In this document: in pieces, positions 38,216 through 48,408 of the stretch
How the letters are laid out: each line of letters begins with the position of its first letter
Position numbering within the stretch: position 1 is the stretch's first letter
Origin: Bacteroidales bacterium
GTDB taxonomy: Bacteria > Bacteroidota > Bacteroidia > Bacteroidales > F082
DNA: 64,000 nt
Direction: 5' to 3'
NCBI GenBank assembly: GCA_016290215.1
Contig: JAEETH010000009.1
Coordinates: 35,156 to 99,155, forward strand
Notes under the pieces: generated by a model
Databases searched by the model: none
What the model saw: the letters and a program-made list of their open reading frames with translations, nothing else
What the model was told of the DNA's origin: nothing
Translations under genes and position numbers: made by a program

Positions 38216-40546
38216 ATGGAAACCTCTCATAATCAAATAGTCTCTTTTATTTGGTCGATAGCCGACGATGTGCTGCGCGATGTGTTTTTGCGTGGCCAAT
38301 ACCGTGATGTGATTTTGCCCATGGTGGTGTTGCGCCGTTTGGATGCCTTGCTTGAGCCTACCAAGGAAGAAGTGGAACAGGAAATCAAGGAAAGTGGGCT
38401 GGAGAATCTGGACGAGGGTGTGCTGAAAGACATCACGGGCTTGAGTTTCTTCAACACCAGCAAATGGACGCTGAACCGACTGAAATCACAGGCTTCGGAC
38501 AACAACGACATCCTTTACGATAATTTCATTGAATACCTCAACGGCTTCAGCGAGAACGTGCGCGATGTGCTGAAGAACTTCGAGTATTACAACAAGGCAC
38601 GCAAACTTGCCGACAACGACCGGCTCTTGTCCATCATCGAGAAAATCACCGACCCGCGCATCAACTTGACGGACAAGGAGGTGAAAGACCCAGATGGCAT
38701 CATGCTGCCCGCCATGACCAACATCGGCATGGGCACCGTGTTTGAGGAGTTGCTGCGTCGCTTCAACGAGGAGAACAATGAGGAAGCGGGCGAGCACTTT
38801 ACGCCTCGCGATGCCATTTCGCTTTTGGCGCATCTCGTTTTTGAACCCGTGAAGGACAACCTCCCCAAGATTATCTCATTGTATGACCCGGCATGTGGCT
38901 CTGGTGGAATGTTGACGGAAAGTCGCGAATACCTTATGGATATTGGCGTTAGGAGTGCGGCCATACAACTGTCGGGAACCGAAATCAACCCGGAGACCTA
39001 TGCCATTTGCAAGTCCGACTTGATTATCAAGGGCGTCGACCCAGGTGGGATGCACTTGGGCAACACCATCACCGACAACGCCTTTTCTGACAAGTCGTTT
39101 GGCTATATGATCACCAATCCGCCTTACGGCAAGTCGTGGAAGACCGACAAGGAGAAGATTTACCATGAGAAGACGCTGCTCGACCACCGTTTTGAACTGC
39201 CGTTGACTAATTTTGCAGGCGAAGAAGAGGTGCTTGACAGTACCCCACGCACTTCCGACGGACAACTGCTGTTTATGCTCGAAGAAGTCGACAAGATGAA
39301 GCCTTTGGAGTTCCAGCCCCAGGGCAGCCGCGTGGCTTCCATTCACAACGGGTCGTCGTTGTTTACGGGCGATGCGGGCAGCGGCGAGAGCAACATCCGT
39401 CGCTATTTGATTGAGAATGACCTGGTGGATGCCATCATCCAATTGCCAAACAACATCTTCTACAACACGGGCATCACTACCTATGTTTGGCTGCTCACCA
39501 ACAAGAAAGCCGAAAACCGCAAAGGCAAGGTGCAACTGATCGACGCTTCGCAGGCCTTTGAGAAATTGAGGAAAAACCAAGGCTCGCGCAACTGCACCAT
39601 CACGCCCGAACATCGTTCTACCATCTTGAAGACCTACATGGACTTCGTGGAAAAGGAAGCCGATGGCGACAAGGTAGCCTCCAAGATTTTCGACGGCGAC
39701 GACTTCCGCTTCTACAATGTCACCATCGAGCGGCCGTTGCGTTTGAAGAGTCAGTTCAATGCCCTGAAAATCGATGAGATGCTTTATGACAATGGCGAAC
39801 TCGAACTCTCGAAATGGCTGTACCAAACCTACGGCAATCAAGTGTTTGAAGGTTTGGACGCTGAAATCCCTGACATCAAGGAGTATTTGAACGACAACGA
39901 GATAAAGTTGACCGACAAGAAACTGGCGAAACTCATCAGCGTCAAGGAATGGCAGGGCCGCCGCGAGTTGATGGATGCGGCCAAACAACTGATGCATGCC
40001 ATCGGCACGGAAGTCTTCATGGACTACAACCAGTTTGTCGCCAAGATCGAGGCTGCGGCCAAAACTTTGAAGATGGACGTGAAAGGCAACAAGTTGAATG
40101 CCATCGCCCGCGCCATGTCGGTGACCGACCCCGAGGCCGCTCCTGTTGTCAAAAAGCAACACAAAGTGGGCAGCAAGGAAGTGGAGAAGCTGCTGACCAC
40201 CTTCGGTTTGGATGAGAAGCGTTTGGCGGACTATGGCTATTATCCCGGCGAGAAGGGTAGCTATGTGTGTCAATATGTAGAATATGAAAGTGATAGCGAC
40301 CTGCGCGACACGGAGAAGATTCCCGTGAAGGAAGACATCTATGCCTATTTCCAGCGCGAGGTGCGTCCCTATGTGGCCGATGCGTGGATCAACCTGCCGC
40401 CGACCAAGATAGGATGTGAGATTTCGTTCAACAAGTATTTCTACAAGCCCGTGCCGTTGCGCACCTTGGAAGAGAACGAGCGCGACATCCTCGAACTCGA
40501 CCGACAGAGCCAAGGGTTTATCCAGTCATTGTTTAATCTGATGTAA
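38216..40546 (+). CDS. hsdM: type I restriction-modification methyltransferase subunit
   Basis: DNA adenine-N6 methyltransferase subunit of 776 residues. The N-terminal helical domain is followed by GEHFTPRDAISLLAHL, the SAM-binding motif DPACGSGGML (Asp224 region) and the catalytic NPPYG (Asn301), which identifies an N6-adenine enzyme. A C-terminal region of more than 200 residues beyond the usual catalytic core contains DERLADYGYYPGEKGS-like sequence. It forms M2S with HsdS and needs HsdR for cleavage. It starts the locus and is followed by hsdS after 5 nt. Confidence 0.97.
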   Translation: METSHNQIVSFIWSIADDVLRDVFLRGQYRDVILPMVVLRRLDALLEPTKEEVEQEIKESGLENLDEGVLKDITGLSFFNTSKWTLNRLKSQASDNNDILYDNFIEYLNGFSENVRDVLKNFEYYNKARKLADNDRLLSIIEKITDPRINLTDKEVKDPDGIMLPAMTNIGMGTVFEELLRRFNEENNEEAGEHFTPRDAISLLAHLVFEPVKDNLPKIISLYDPACGSGGMLTESREYLMDIGVRSAAIQLSGTEINPETYAICKSDLIIKGVDPGGMHLGNTITDNAFSDKSFGYMITNPPYGKSWKTDKEKIYHEKTLLDHRFELPLTNFAGEEEVLDSTPRTSDGQLLFMLEEVDKMKPLEFQPQGSRVASIHNGSSLFTGDAGSGESNIRRYLIENDLVDAIIQLPNNIFYNTGITTYVWLLTNKKAENRKGKVQLIDASQAFEKLRKNQGSRNCTITPEHRSTILKTYMDFVEKEADGDKVASKIFDGDDFRFYNVTIERPLRLKSQFNALKIDEMLYDNGELELSKWLYQTYGNQVFEGLDAEIPDIKEYLNDNEIKLTDKKLAKLISVKEWQGRRELMDAAKQLMHAIGTEVFMDYNQFVAKIEAAAKTLKMDVKGNKLNAIARAMSVTDPEAAPVVKKQHKVGSKEVEKLLTTFGLDEKRLADYGYYPGEKGSYVCQYVEYESDSDLRDTEKIPVKEDIYAYFQREVRPYVADAWINLPPTKIGCEISFNKYFYKPVPLRTLEENERDILELDRQSQGFIQSLFNLM

Positions 40547-40551
40547 GCCTT

Positions 40552-41820
40552 ATGCAACGATACGATACATACAAGGACAGCGGCGTGAAATGGCTCGGAG
40601 AGATTCCAAGCCATTGGGAAGTGATTAAATCCAAGTACTTATGGAAAGAGTCGTTTTCTATCTCGGAGAACGGAAATGAAGAATTATTGTCAGTTTCGCA
40701 ATACGATGGCATTACCCCCGCAAAAGGCGATTCAAGAAGTGAGTCTTTGAAAGGATACAAAATTGTTTCAGAGAATGACCTCGTTATAAATATAATGCTT
40801 GCTTGGATGGGTGGTTTGGGCGTTTCAAAATTTGATGGAATAGTCAGTCCGGCATATTGTGTTTATAAACTTACAAAAGATTCCAATCCTAAATATCTTC
40901 ATTATCTGTACAAAATACCTCTTTATTTGGCGGAGTTTGCCAGACACTCAACGGGAGTGATACCTTCGAGATGGCGTATGTACACTGATGATTTTGGCCA
41001 AGTCGTTTCGTTGCTGCCGCCACGCAAAGAACAAGATGCGATTGTAGAATATCTTGATGAAAAAATGGCGAAGATAGACGCCGCCATAGCGCAGCAGCAG
41101 AAGATGATCGACCTCTTGAACGAGCGCAAGCAAATCATCATCAACCGCGCCGTCACCAAAGGCCTCAATCCCAACGCGAAAATGAAAGACAGCGGCGTGG
41201 AATGGATTGGAGAGGTGCCGGAGGGGTGGAATTGTAGACGTTTGCGTTTTATTGGAGAGGCTAATAATGGATTGACATATAGTCCTTTAGATATGGTAGA
41301 CGAAGGAAATGGAATTCTGGTGCTTCGGTCATCCAACATCAAAGATGGTAAACTTGTATTTGAAGATAATGTTTATGTAAAAGATGTGCCACAGAAACTT
41401 ATGGTTCAAAAAGATGATATTATTATCTGTTCTAGAAATGGCAGTGCTTCTCTTGTCGGTAAGTGTGCTATAGTTGAGGATGAACTTCAAGCCTCTTTCG
41501 GCGCTTTTATGATGAGATTTAGGTCAAAATACAATAGTAAATATGTGTATTATCTTCTTACAGCAGCAATATCTCATTACAAGCAATTGTTTGCCACATC
41601 CACTATTAATCAATTGACTTTGGGTATATTTGCGGATATTAAAATGTCCATTACATTAGATGAAGATGAACAAAAATGTATTGCTGAAAAACTAGATTTG
41701 ATCTGTGGTAAATTGGATACTTATATTGGAATTTGCAATAAACAAATCTCACTTCTTCAGGAGCGGAAGCAGATAATAATAAATGAGGTGGTGACGGGAA
41801 AAGTGAAAGTAACTAATTAA
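40552..41820 (+). CDS. hsdS: type I restriction-modification specificity subunit
   Basis: DNA target-recognition subunit of 422 residues with the two-repeat plan. The first recognition domain starts at DSGVKWLGEIPSHW and ends in the conserved helix QQQKMIDLLNERKQIIIN; the second starts at DSGVEWIGEVPEGW and ends in QISLLQERKQIIINEVV. The two recognition domains are more AT-rich than the conserved helices, as expected for exchanged segments. The S subunit positions HsdM and HsdR at a bipartite site. No second hsdS or inverted duplicate is visible. Confidence 0.97.
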   Translation: MQRYDTYKDSGVKWLGEIPSHWEVIKSKYLWKESFSISENGNEELLSVSQYDGITPAKGDSRSESLKGYKIVSENDLVINIMLAWMGGLGVSKFDGIVSPAYCVYKLTKDSNPKYLHYLYKIPLYLAEFARHSTGVIPSRWRMYTDDFGQVVSLLPPRKEQDAIVEYLDEKMAKIDAAIAQQQKMIDLLNERKQIIINRAVTKGLNPNAKMKDSGVEWIGEVPEGWNCRRLRFIGEANNGLTYSPLDMVDEGNGILVLRSSNIKDGKLVFEDNVYVKDVPQKLMVQKDDIIICSRNGSASLVGKCAIVEDELQASFGAFMMRFRSKYNSKYVYYLLTAAISHYKQLFATSTINQLTLGIFADIKMSITLDEDEQKCIAEKLDLICGKLDTYIGICNKQISLLQERKQIIINEVVTGKVKVTN

Positions 41821-41838
41821 AATACTTTTAATTTATAT

Positions 41839-43215
41839 ATGAGAACTATTTACACTCCATCAACAATTACCAAAGAGTTGGAAGATAAACTTTGGAATGA
41901 TGCGCTTATTGTTTTTGACACATGCGCATTGTTGGATTTCTATTTTCTTACTGAAGAGTATCAACAAATAATGAGAGATATTCTAATTGCGTTGAAAGAT
42001 AGGATTTGGATTCCAGCACATGTAAAATATGAATTTGAAAAAAACCATGAAAAAGGGGCTTCTAATCCGATAAACGAAAAATACTCAGAAACTAAAATAC
42101 AGAAGAACAAATTCGTTGAAGAGCTTAAGGCTTTAATAGAATTATGGGACAAACAATATTATCACCCTTTTATAACTAAGCAATCTTTACAAACTATCAA
42201 AGACAGTCTTGCAGATATGGAACCTAGAATTGCACAAATTAAGACAATAATTTCAATGCAATATCAGGATCGAAAAAAAGAAATTCAAGACTTGAAGGAT
42301 AAAGATATTGTAGGTAAAACTGTTAATCAATTTAATTATGGTGAGCCTTTATCTTTTTCAGAAATTAAAAAAATAGCTGAAGAGGGTCGTGTTAGGTATG
42401 CTAATCATATTCCTCCCGGATACAAAGATTCTGGGACAAAGTCAGGCATTAGGCAATATGGGGACTTAATCATTTGGAAAGAAATAATTCGTAAAGCTCG
42501 AGAGACCGAAAAAGATATTATCTTTATTTCAAATGATCAAAAGTCTGATTGGGTAATTACAGATGAGTCAAAAAATGATAGTCTTGCTGAAAAGCCAAAT
42601 TCAAATGAACTAGGAAATCCTTGTAGAGAACTGCTTGCCGAATTCGAGGAAGAGACGGGTAGAAATATGTGGATTTATTCTACTTCGTCATTTATAACTA
42701 AACTAGAAAATATTTATAAACCGTCAACACCCCAATTAGAACTACAAGGCAAATTAGGTATCGTGCGTGATGTAATAGAACAGCTTGTTAATGAGCGTAA
42801 TATCAAAAGGAAAGCTCGTGAATTTTCTCTATTAATCCGTTGTGATAATTGTGGCGAATTATTTGAAATAGATGCTAACGATTTTTCCTTTGATTGGCAG
42901 GTTGAGAGTAGTGAAGAGAGAGGTATGGGGGTTGAGAGTGAATATGTTTCTTATGAAAATTGCAAATGCCCTACATGTAATCAAGAAAATGATATTGAAT
43001 TACACGTTTGGGAATATCCTGTGGGAGCATTTAATTATCAAGATATTGATGTCTCGCATGGTTCGATTGAAAAGTCTGTAAACTTATCTCATTTCATACA
43101 TTTCTACGATTACGATGAGTGTATAAAATGTGGCGAAAGAGCTATATTAAATGACATTGGCCTTTGCGAAAACTGTCAAGATGAATTTGATAGATTCGTT
43201 AATTCTGATGATTAG
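41839..43215 (+). CDS. PIN-like domain nuclease with C-terminal zinc ribbons (locus cargo)
   Basis: Protein of 458 residues. A PIN-like nuclease domain (about 20-240) shows Asp27 in VFDTCALLDF, Asp209 in QYGDLIIWKEII and Asp233 in FISNDQKSDW, the arrangement of the PIN_8 family. The C-terminal part has two zinc-ribbon-like cysteine clusters: CDNCG (Cys335) with CPTC, and CIKCG with CENC. It starts 18 nt after hsdS and is clearly more AT-rich than hsdM and hsdR. PIN_8 proteins occur in defence loci and may cleave RNA. Activity in this system is inference. Confidence 0.85.
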   Translation: MRTIYTPSTITKELEDKLWNDALIVFDTCALLDFYFLTEEYQQIMRDILIALKDRIWIPAHVKYEFEKNHEKGASNPINEKYSETKIQKNKFVEELKALIELWDKQYYHPFITKQSLQTIKDSLADMEPRIAQIKTIISMQYQDRKKEIQDLKDKDIVGKTVNQFNYGEPLSFSEIKKIAEEGRVRYANHIPPGYKDSGTKSGIRQYGDLIIWKEIIRKARETEKDIIFISNDQKSDWVITDESKNDSLAEKPNSNELGNPCRELLAEFEEETGRNMWIYSTSSFITKLENIYKPSTPQLELQGKLGIVRDVIEQLVNERNIKRKAREFSLLIRCDNCGELFEIDANDFSFDWQVESSEERGMGVESEYVSYENCKCPTCNQENDIELHVWEYPVGAFNYQDIDVSHGSIEKSVNLSHFIHFYDYDECIKCGERAILNDIGLCENCQDEFDRFVNSDD

Positions 43216-43349
43216 AGAATAAATACAATTGTGAACGATAGAAATACCAACAAACAAGTCTTTTGAGGGTTCATTGTTCTTGGTTTTGAACGAAAAAAAG
43301 AGCTGACAAATCAGTATTAATAAAGTAATAACATAGAATTGGACAGAAT

Positions 43350-46300
43350 ATGAAATTCATCACATCGACACATTTGAATCAATGGGCAGATACGAAAGAA
43401 TGCCAACAGTTGTTGCCAGAACTGATTAAAAGGTTGATAGACGCATCTGTATCCAATGTTGACAGAATTAGTTTTCCGTCGGGTGATACGGTGTATCTTC
43501 CCGGATGGGACGGAGTGGTTTCGTGTGATGAACGTATTGATATGGTTTCTGCTGGGGTCTCCCTTTGGGAGTGTGGTGCCACAAAAGATGTTAAAGGCAA
43601 AATAGATGGCGATTACGACAAAAGAACAGAAACCCCTTTGGGGTATGACAAAAGCGATTCCACTTTTGTTTTCGTTACTCCACGAATTTGGGAAGGTGCT
43701 GAGGAATGGGTGAATGATCATCAGAACGAATGGAAGAAAGTCGTTGTATATACTGCGGTTGAATTGGAACGTTGGATAGAAAACAGGCCGTCTGTAGGAA
43801 TGTGGTTGGCTGAAAAACGTAGAATTCTTCTTTCAGAGGGTTATAAGTTGCCTGATACCTTTTGGGAAAAGTGGGCACATGGGAAGGATTATACCTTACC
43901 ATACGAAATCATGTTGCCAGGAAGGGAAGATGTAAGCAAACAAGTTGTAGATACTTGTAAGGTGGCTGGTTCACTGGTTCTTAATGCGCTTACTCAAAGC
44001 GAAGGAATAGCGTTTGCGATAGCTAGTATCTTGACATGTGAAGATGCAGAAAAGCTAAAAGCCCGAATGATAGTTGTTACAGAAAAGAATGCTTATGAAG
44101 ATTTAACAGAGCATTATGACAATCTCATTCTATTGACCACTGTGACAGAAGGTATTAATTACTCAACAAACCGTGGACATTCTGTTATTGTAGCATCAAC
44201 GCCCGCAGACCAGATAAAAGTTGCTATAAATTTGCCCATTATTGAGAAAGAGGGGTTTGTCAAAGCGTTAGTTAAGATGGGGATTGATGAGGCTAAGGCG
44301 AGAGTGATTGCAAAAGATACGGCTCGCGACGTTAATGTGTTAAGAAGAAGGGAAAAGATAGAATTAGACAAACCCAAATGGGCTGATCCAAATACTCTTG
44401 CTGATCTGCTCCCTGCTTTTCTTATTGGAAAATGGTTAGATAACAAAGAAGGAGACAAAACTGCATTGGCAACTTTGTCGGGTATGGATTTCGATCAATA
44501 TGAATTAAAACTAAAAGCTCTGTTGCTGGAAGAAGAGACTCCATTGCTCCATTTCGGAAATATGTGGCGTATTCGCTCACCTTTTGAGTCGATAGATTAT
44601 GCCCAAACCATGTTGACAACATCTATTCTGAACAAGTTTAGGGAGGTCTGCCGAGAATTAATACAAGATGATGACCCGGAAGCCATTGATAGAGCTTATA
44701 CTGGAGATTTTCAATTCAGGCAATTCGAGCAAAAGTATTCCAATACTATTAAAGAGGGCGTTTATCAAAGCCTTTGTTTGTTGTCAATAGTTGATGATTC
44801 TAATGACAAAAAACTTGAATTCTGGGTTGATGAAACGGTAAAAGATCTGTTGAAAGATTGGAATTTGTCGAGGTTCTTGTCGAATAAGCGTTATATGACT
44901 GAATTGGCGGAGGCTTCTCCAAAAGAATTTCTTAGTTTTTTGGAAAAGCTGCCTAAGGATATTCTTGATGTGGTTTTTACACCTCGACAGCCGAAGTATT
45001 CCTTGTTTGGATGGGAGATTTCATATACGGAGGTGCTGTTTTCACTTGAGATGCTTGCTTGGGATGTGGATTATTTGAACAGAGTTACCAATCTTCTGCT
45101 TCAGTATTCGGAGTATAAGAATGAAAGCAATTTTTCTAACAACCCCGTTAATTCCCTGTATAACATCTTTCGTGTCTTCATGCCACAGACTTATGCCACG
45201 TATAAAGAACGAATGACAATTCTGAATGCATGTGCATCAAAAAATCAGAACATTGTTTATGAGATTTGTAAGAGAATATGCGAATCTTTAAATGGATGTG
45301 TGTTAGATACCAATCAATGTTATAGATGGAGGTTATTCGGCGAATTAAGGTCGTCAAAATATGTTGATCGAGTGTCTGTTGAACAATTGAATGATGTAGT
45401 GGCGCTTATGTTACAGTGTTGCGATTATTCTCCAAAAGCAATCACCGACTTAATAGCATTATCTACTCATGTGAGTATGGGTGATGTTAGAATGCTGGTA
45501 TTGGGAAAGGTACGTGAACATTTGTCGGGGTTAGATGACGTTCAAATCGTTGTAGATGCGTTGAGAAAAGACATCAACCACCATTTGTCATATCCTGATA
45601 CAAATTGGTCATTAAGCGAAATGGAATTGAAACCGTATCAAGACTTGCTTGATGAGATAGAGCCAAAAGATGTTATGCATAAAAACGCATGGCTGTTTGA
45701 GGAGTTTTATGTGCAATTACCGCGTGAAGGTGATTGGGACTATGACAAAGAAGTTCAAAGATTGGGAGAAGCTCGTAATAAGGTGGTTGTGGAAATAGTT
45801 GATTCGATGGGGCGTGATGGCATTTGGGAATTCCTTAAAATCGTGAAATGCCCTGAAAGCGTTTCAGAAAGCCTTGTGGCAGTTTTTGGTGACAGCCTTT
45901 TAGATGAGGTTTGTCAAAAATATCAGGCTGATGAATTAAGCGAGAACTTTACGAGGTCCTTCCTAAATGTTTTGTGCTATAATGACATCGCAAAATACCA
46001 AGAATTAGCGGCACAGATTATTGCAAAGGATCCTAATTTGACAATAGTTTTATATGCCCCAAGATATATTGAGGGATTGGCAAAAATCGCAGCAGATTGT
46101 GGTGAAGAAACCAAGCGTTGCTATTGGGAATCTGTTAACGTTGGTCCAGTTAAAGATAATGTTGACAACGTTGTTCGTGAGTTGATAAAAGCAAATAGGT
46201 ACTCACAGGCAATTACTACCATGCACTATTCTCGCAAATCGCTTCAAATGGAGGATTTAGAGATTGTTAAAATACTCTATTCTTATCTCATGAAAAGCGC

Positions 46301-47051
46301 AACGGCGAGATCTCAATTAGACATACATTATATTGTGTCATTTTTGAAAGATTTGGACAAATCGGAAGACCCAGAAGTAATAAGGATTTTGATATTTGTC
46401 GAGTTTCTTTTGTATAGGGTCTTGGAACATGAGCGAATAAATATGTCCAATACACGATTTGTAAAGGAATTGTCGCGTAATCCCGAATTGATGATGCAAC
46501 TTGTGGAGTTGGCTTCTGTTCCTGATGATGGAATAGAGGAGCAATTGGAAGGCGTTGCTGCTGCAAACAGAAAAACATTAGGTGAGTGCGCTATTCATAT
46601 TATGTTGTTTGGTCGAAATATGGTTTCGTTTATAGATGGCAAGGGGACACTGAATGAGCAATTTATGAATCAATACATTGACCAATTGTATAAGTTGGCA
46701 AAAGAAAGGAAAAGGCTAAAGATTATTGATTCTGTGGTTGGCAATATTTTGGGCGACATTCCAAGGGATAAGAATTATCCTCCCAAGGCATTATGCGAGT
46801 TAGTTGAGCGATTGGGTAGCGATAAAGTTGACTTACATATTAGAATTAGATTAAATAGCCGAGGAATGCATTTTTGTGGGGGAGGAGGAAATCAAGAACG
46901 TGCTATGGTGTCAGAGTTAGAGAAGTATAAAGAAAAGACGAAACTGTTATATCCAAGGATGACTAGAATATTTGAAGATTTGATTAATGAGAATAGAAGA
47001 ATGGCGGTGCAGATGGACAATGAATCACGTATTGATGATTTAGAGTATTAG
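43350..47051 (+). CDS. large defence-type protein with N-terminal PD-(D/E)XK-like domain
   Basis: Protein of 1233 residues, AT-rich, unrelated in composition to the flanking hsd genes. The N-terminal 190 residues begin like LPELIKRLIDASVS and carry PGWDG (Asp54) and SLWECGATK (Glu74, Lys79), an arrangement like a restriction-type nuclease core, followed by FVFVTPRIW and an aromatic-rich WIENRPSVGMWLAEKRR. The middle region (about 200-450) is helical with a reduced NTPase-like part and no readable Walker A. The rest is alpha-helical repeat-like. The plan resembles STAND-type or Avs-like sensors, but the ATPase is not seen. No exact family is named. Confidence 0.7.
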   Translation: MKFITSTHLNQWADTKECQQLLPELIKRLIDASVSNVDRISFPSGDTVYLPGWDGVVSCDERIDMVSAGVSLWECGATKDVKGKIDGDYDKRTETPLGYDKSDSTFVFVTPRIWEGAEEWVNDHQNEWKKVVVYTAVELERWIENRPSVGMWLAEKRRILLSEGYKLPDTFWEKWAHGKDYTLPYEIMLPGREDVSKQVVDTCKVAGSLVLNALTQSEGIAFAIASILTCEDAEKLKARMIVVTEKNAYEDLTEHYDNLILLTTVTEGINYSTNRGHSVIVASTPADQIKVAINLPIIEKEGFVKALVKMGIDEAKARVIAKDTARDVNVLRRREKIELDKPKWADPNTLADLLPAFLIGKWLDNKEGDKTALATLSGMDFDQYELKLKALLLEEETPLLHFGNMWRIRSPFESIDYAQTMLTTSILNKFREVCRELIQDDDPEAIDRAYTGDFQFRQFEQKYSNTIKEGVYQSLCLLSIVDDSNDKKLEFWVDETVKDLLKDWNLSRFLSNKRYMTELAEASPKEFLSFLEKLPKDILDVVFTPRQPKYSLFGWEISYTEVLFSLEMLAWDVDYLNRVTNLLLQYSEYKNESNFSNNPVNSLYNIFRVFMPQTYATYKERMTILNACASKNQNIVYEICKRICESLNGCVLDTNQCYRWRLFGELRSSKYVDRVSVEQLNDVVALMLQCCDYSPKAITDLIALSTHVSMGDVRMLVLGKVREHLSGLDDVQIVVDALRKDINHHLSYPDTNWSLSEMELKPYQDLLDEIEPKDVMHKNAWLFEEFYVQLPREGDWDYDKEVQRLGEARNKVVVEIVDSMGRDGIWEFLKIVKCPESVSESLVAVFGDSLLDEVCQKYQADELSENFTRSFLNVLCYNDIAKYQELAAQIIAKDPNLTIVLYAPRYIEGLAKIAADCGEETKRCYWESVNVGPVKDNVDNVVRELIKANRYSQAITTMHYSRKSLQMEDLEIVKILYSYLMKSATARSQLDIHYIVSFLKDLDKSEDPEVIRILIFVEFLLYRVLEHERINMSNTRFVKELSRNPELMMQLVELASVPDDGIEEQLEGVAAANRKTLGECAIHIMLFGRNMVSFIDGKGTLNEQFMNQYIDQLYKLAKERKRLKIIDSVVGNILGDIPRDKNYPPKALCELVERLGSDKVDLHIRIRLNSRGMHFCGGGGNQERAMVSELEKYKEKTKLLYPRMTRIFEDLINENRRMAVQMDNESRIDDLEY

Positions 47052-47095
47052 TTGTGATAAAATACAATGCTAGAGCGTAGTAAATGAAAAAATAC

Positions 47096-47103
47096 TATCT
47101 TTG
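47096..47103 (+). promoter_or_regulatory. -7 promoter element (TATCTTTG) for the AAA-nuclease pair
   Basis: TATCTTTG lies 29 nt upstream of ATG 47133, so the AAA gene has its own promoter inside the restriction locus. This supports a separate two-gene unit. Confidence 0.55.
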
Positions 47104-47132
47104 CAAATTCAAGCGATTAAAACCGATTTGTT

Positions 47133-48401
47133 ATGAAGTTGAAAATCTCAAATCTCGGCCCTATTGATTCGATGGTAATTGATATGTCGAAACCATTTAT
47201 CCTTTTTGCTGGCGACAATGGAACAGGGAAAACGTATGCGGCTACATTTCTCTATACTTTGATTAAAATGGTTTCTTTCTATATAGATTCCCATGGGTTG
47301 CATGAATTACAAAGAATTGAAAACAAAATTGATGGAGAATTGGATTCTGATGAACTTTACGATTCATTAGATGATTTTCTCAAGAATCGACAGAATGATA
47401 TTCTATTGTACATGAATTTGAATATCAAAACAGATTCATTCAAATGTGAGATTGCTACCACAAAAGAAGAATGGAAAGATGAATTGTTGAAAAAGTCGGT
47501 GTCTGTTTGGTCTAATTATATTGTTAAAAAAGAGAATTCTTTTGAATATCACCTCGAATTGCATACGGCAGGTGAGCGTCATCAAGCTTATATGCAATCA
47601 TGGTTCATAACTTCTTTGTTTTTTGATGGTATTATTGGAGCCAAGATGTTTACGGCAGAGCGTAGTGGAATTTATACTTTCAGCAAGGAATTGTCTGTAG
47701 GAAGACTCAGGAACCCTGACGAGCGACTCAATGCCCGATACCCTAGGCCCATTGCAGATGGCTTGGCAGATGCGGCCGATTTGACGAATAAAAACAGAAT
47801 TACCTTTGACGATGGTACTTTTGCCACTGAGATAGAACAAATGATTTTGCACGGCAATCTCACTGTTTCTGAAGATGGAGAGGTGTTGTACCATATTTCC
47901 GATGACACAGAACTTGGTTTCAATGAATCGTCTTCAGCAATCAAAACATTGGCTCCTTTGGTGTTTTATTTGCGTCATTCGGCTGGTCAATATAATGCTT
48001 TGTTTGTAGATGAACCTGAATTGAATCTTCACCCCAAAAACCAGATTCTTTTGGCCAAGATATTTGTCAAGATGATTAATGCAGGGCTACGTTTGGTTAT
48101 CAGCACCCATAGCGACTATATCATTCGTGAAATCAACAATATGATTATGGCTGATGGGTTGAACAAGGCTGGCGATAAGATTTTTACAAACAAGGGATAT
48201 GATGAAAGCCTTTGTTTGTCACAAGACAAGTTCGCTCCTTATCTGTTCCAGAAGAGCGAAAACGGCAAAGTGAAAGTGGAGCCGCTTGAAGTAGACAGGT
48301 ACGGATTCAATATGCCTTCCATTGACGAGGCCATCAATAGCCAAAACGATGTGACCAATACCTTCTATGAAGTTTTGAAATACGACCACCCGATTGAATA
48401 A
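47133..48401 (+). CDS. AAA family ATPase of a two-gene module (locus cargo)
   Basis: ABC/SMC-like ATPase of 422 residues. Walker A GDNGTGKTYA spans residues 27-36 (Lys33), and Walker B LFVDEPELNLHP ends with Asp293-Glu294 followed by an ISTHSDYIIREINNM switch histidine. A long helical insertion lies between. This resembles the OLD/RecF-type AAA_15 or AAA_21 ATPases used in defence systems. Its stop is 7 nt from the start of a small nuclease-like partner. It has its own promoter element. Confidence 0.85.
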   Translation: MKLKISNLGPIDSMVIDMSKPFILFAGDNGTGKTYAATFLYTLIKMVSFYIDSHGLHELQRIENKIDGELDSDELYDSLDDFLKNRQNDILLYMNLNIKTDSFKCEIATTKEEWKDELLKKSVSVWSNYIVKKENSFEYHLELHTAGERHQAYMQSWFITSLFFDGIIGAKMFTAERSGIYTFSKELSVGRLRNPDERLNARYPRPIADGLADAADLTNKNRITFDDGTFATEIEQMILHGNLTVSEDGEVLYHISDDTELGFNESSSAIKTLAPLVFYLRHSAGQYNALFVDEPELNLHPKNQILLAKIFVKMINAGLRLVISTHSDYIIREINNMIMADGLNKAGDKIFTNKGYDESLCLSQDKFAPYLFQKSENGKVKVEPLEVDRYGFNMPSIDEAINSQNDVTNTFYEVLKYDHPIE

Positions 48402-48408
48402 TTGAATT

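Noticed and set aside
40552-41820. Invertible hsdS phase-variation system
   Set aside because: There is one hsdS, no inverted copy of its recognition domains and no recombinase gene nearby.
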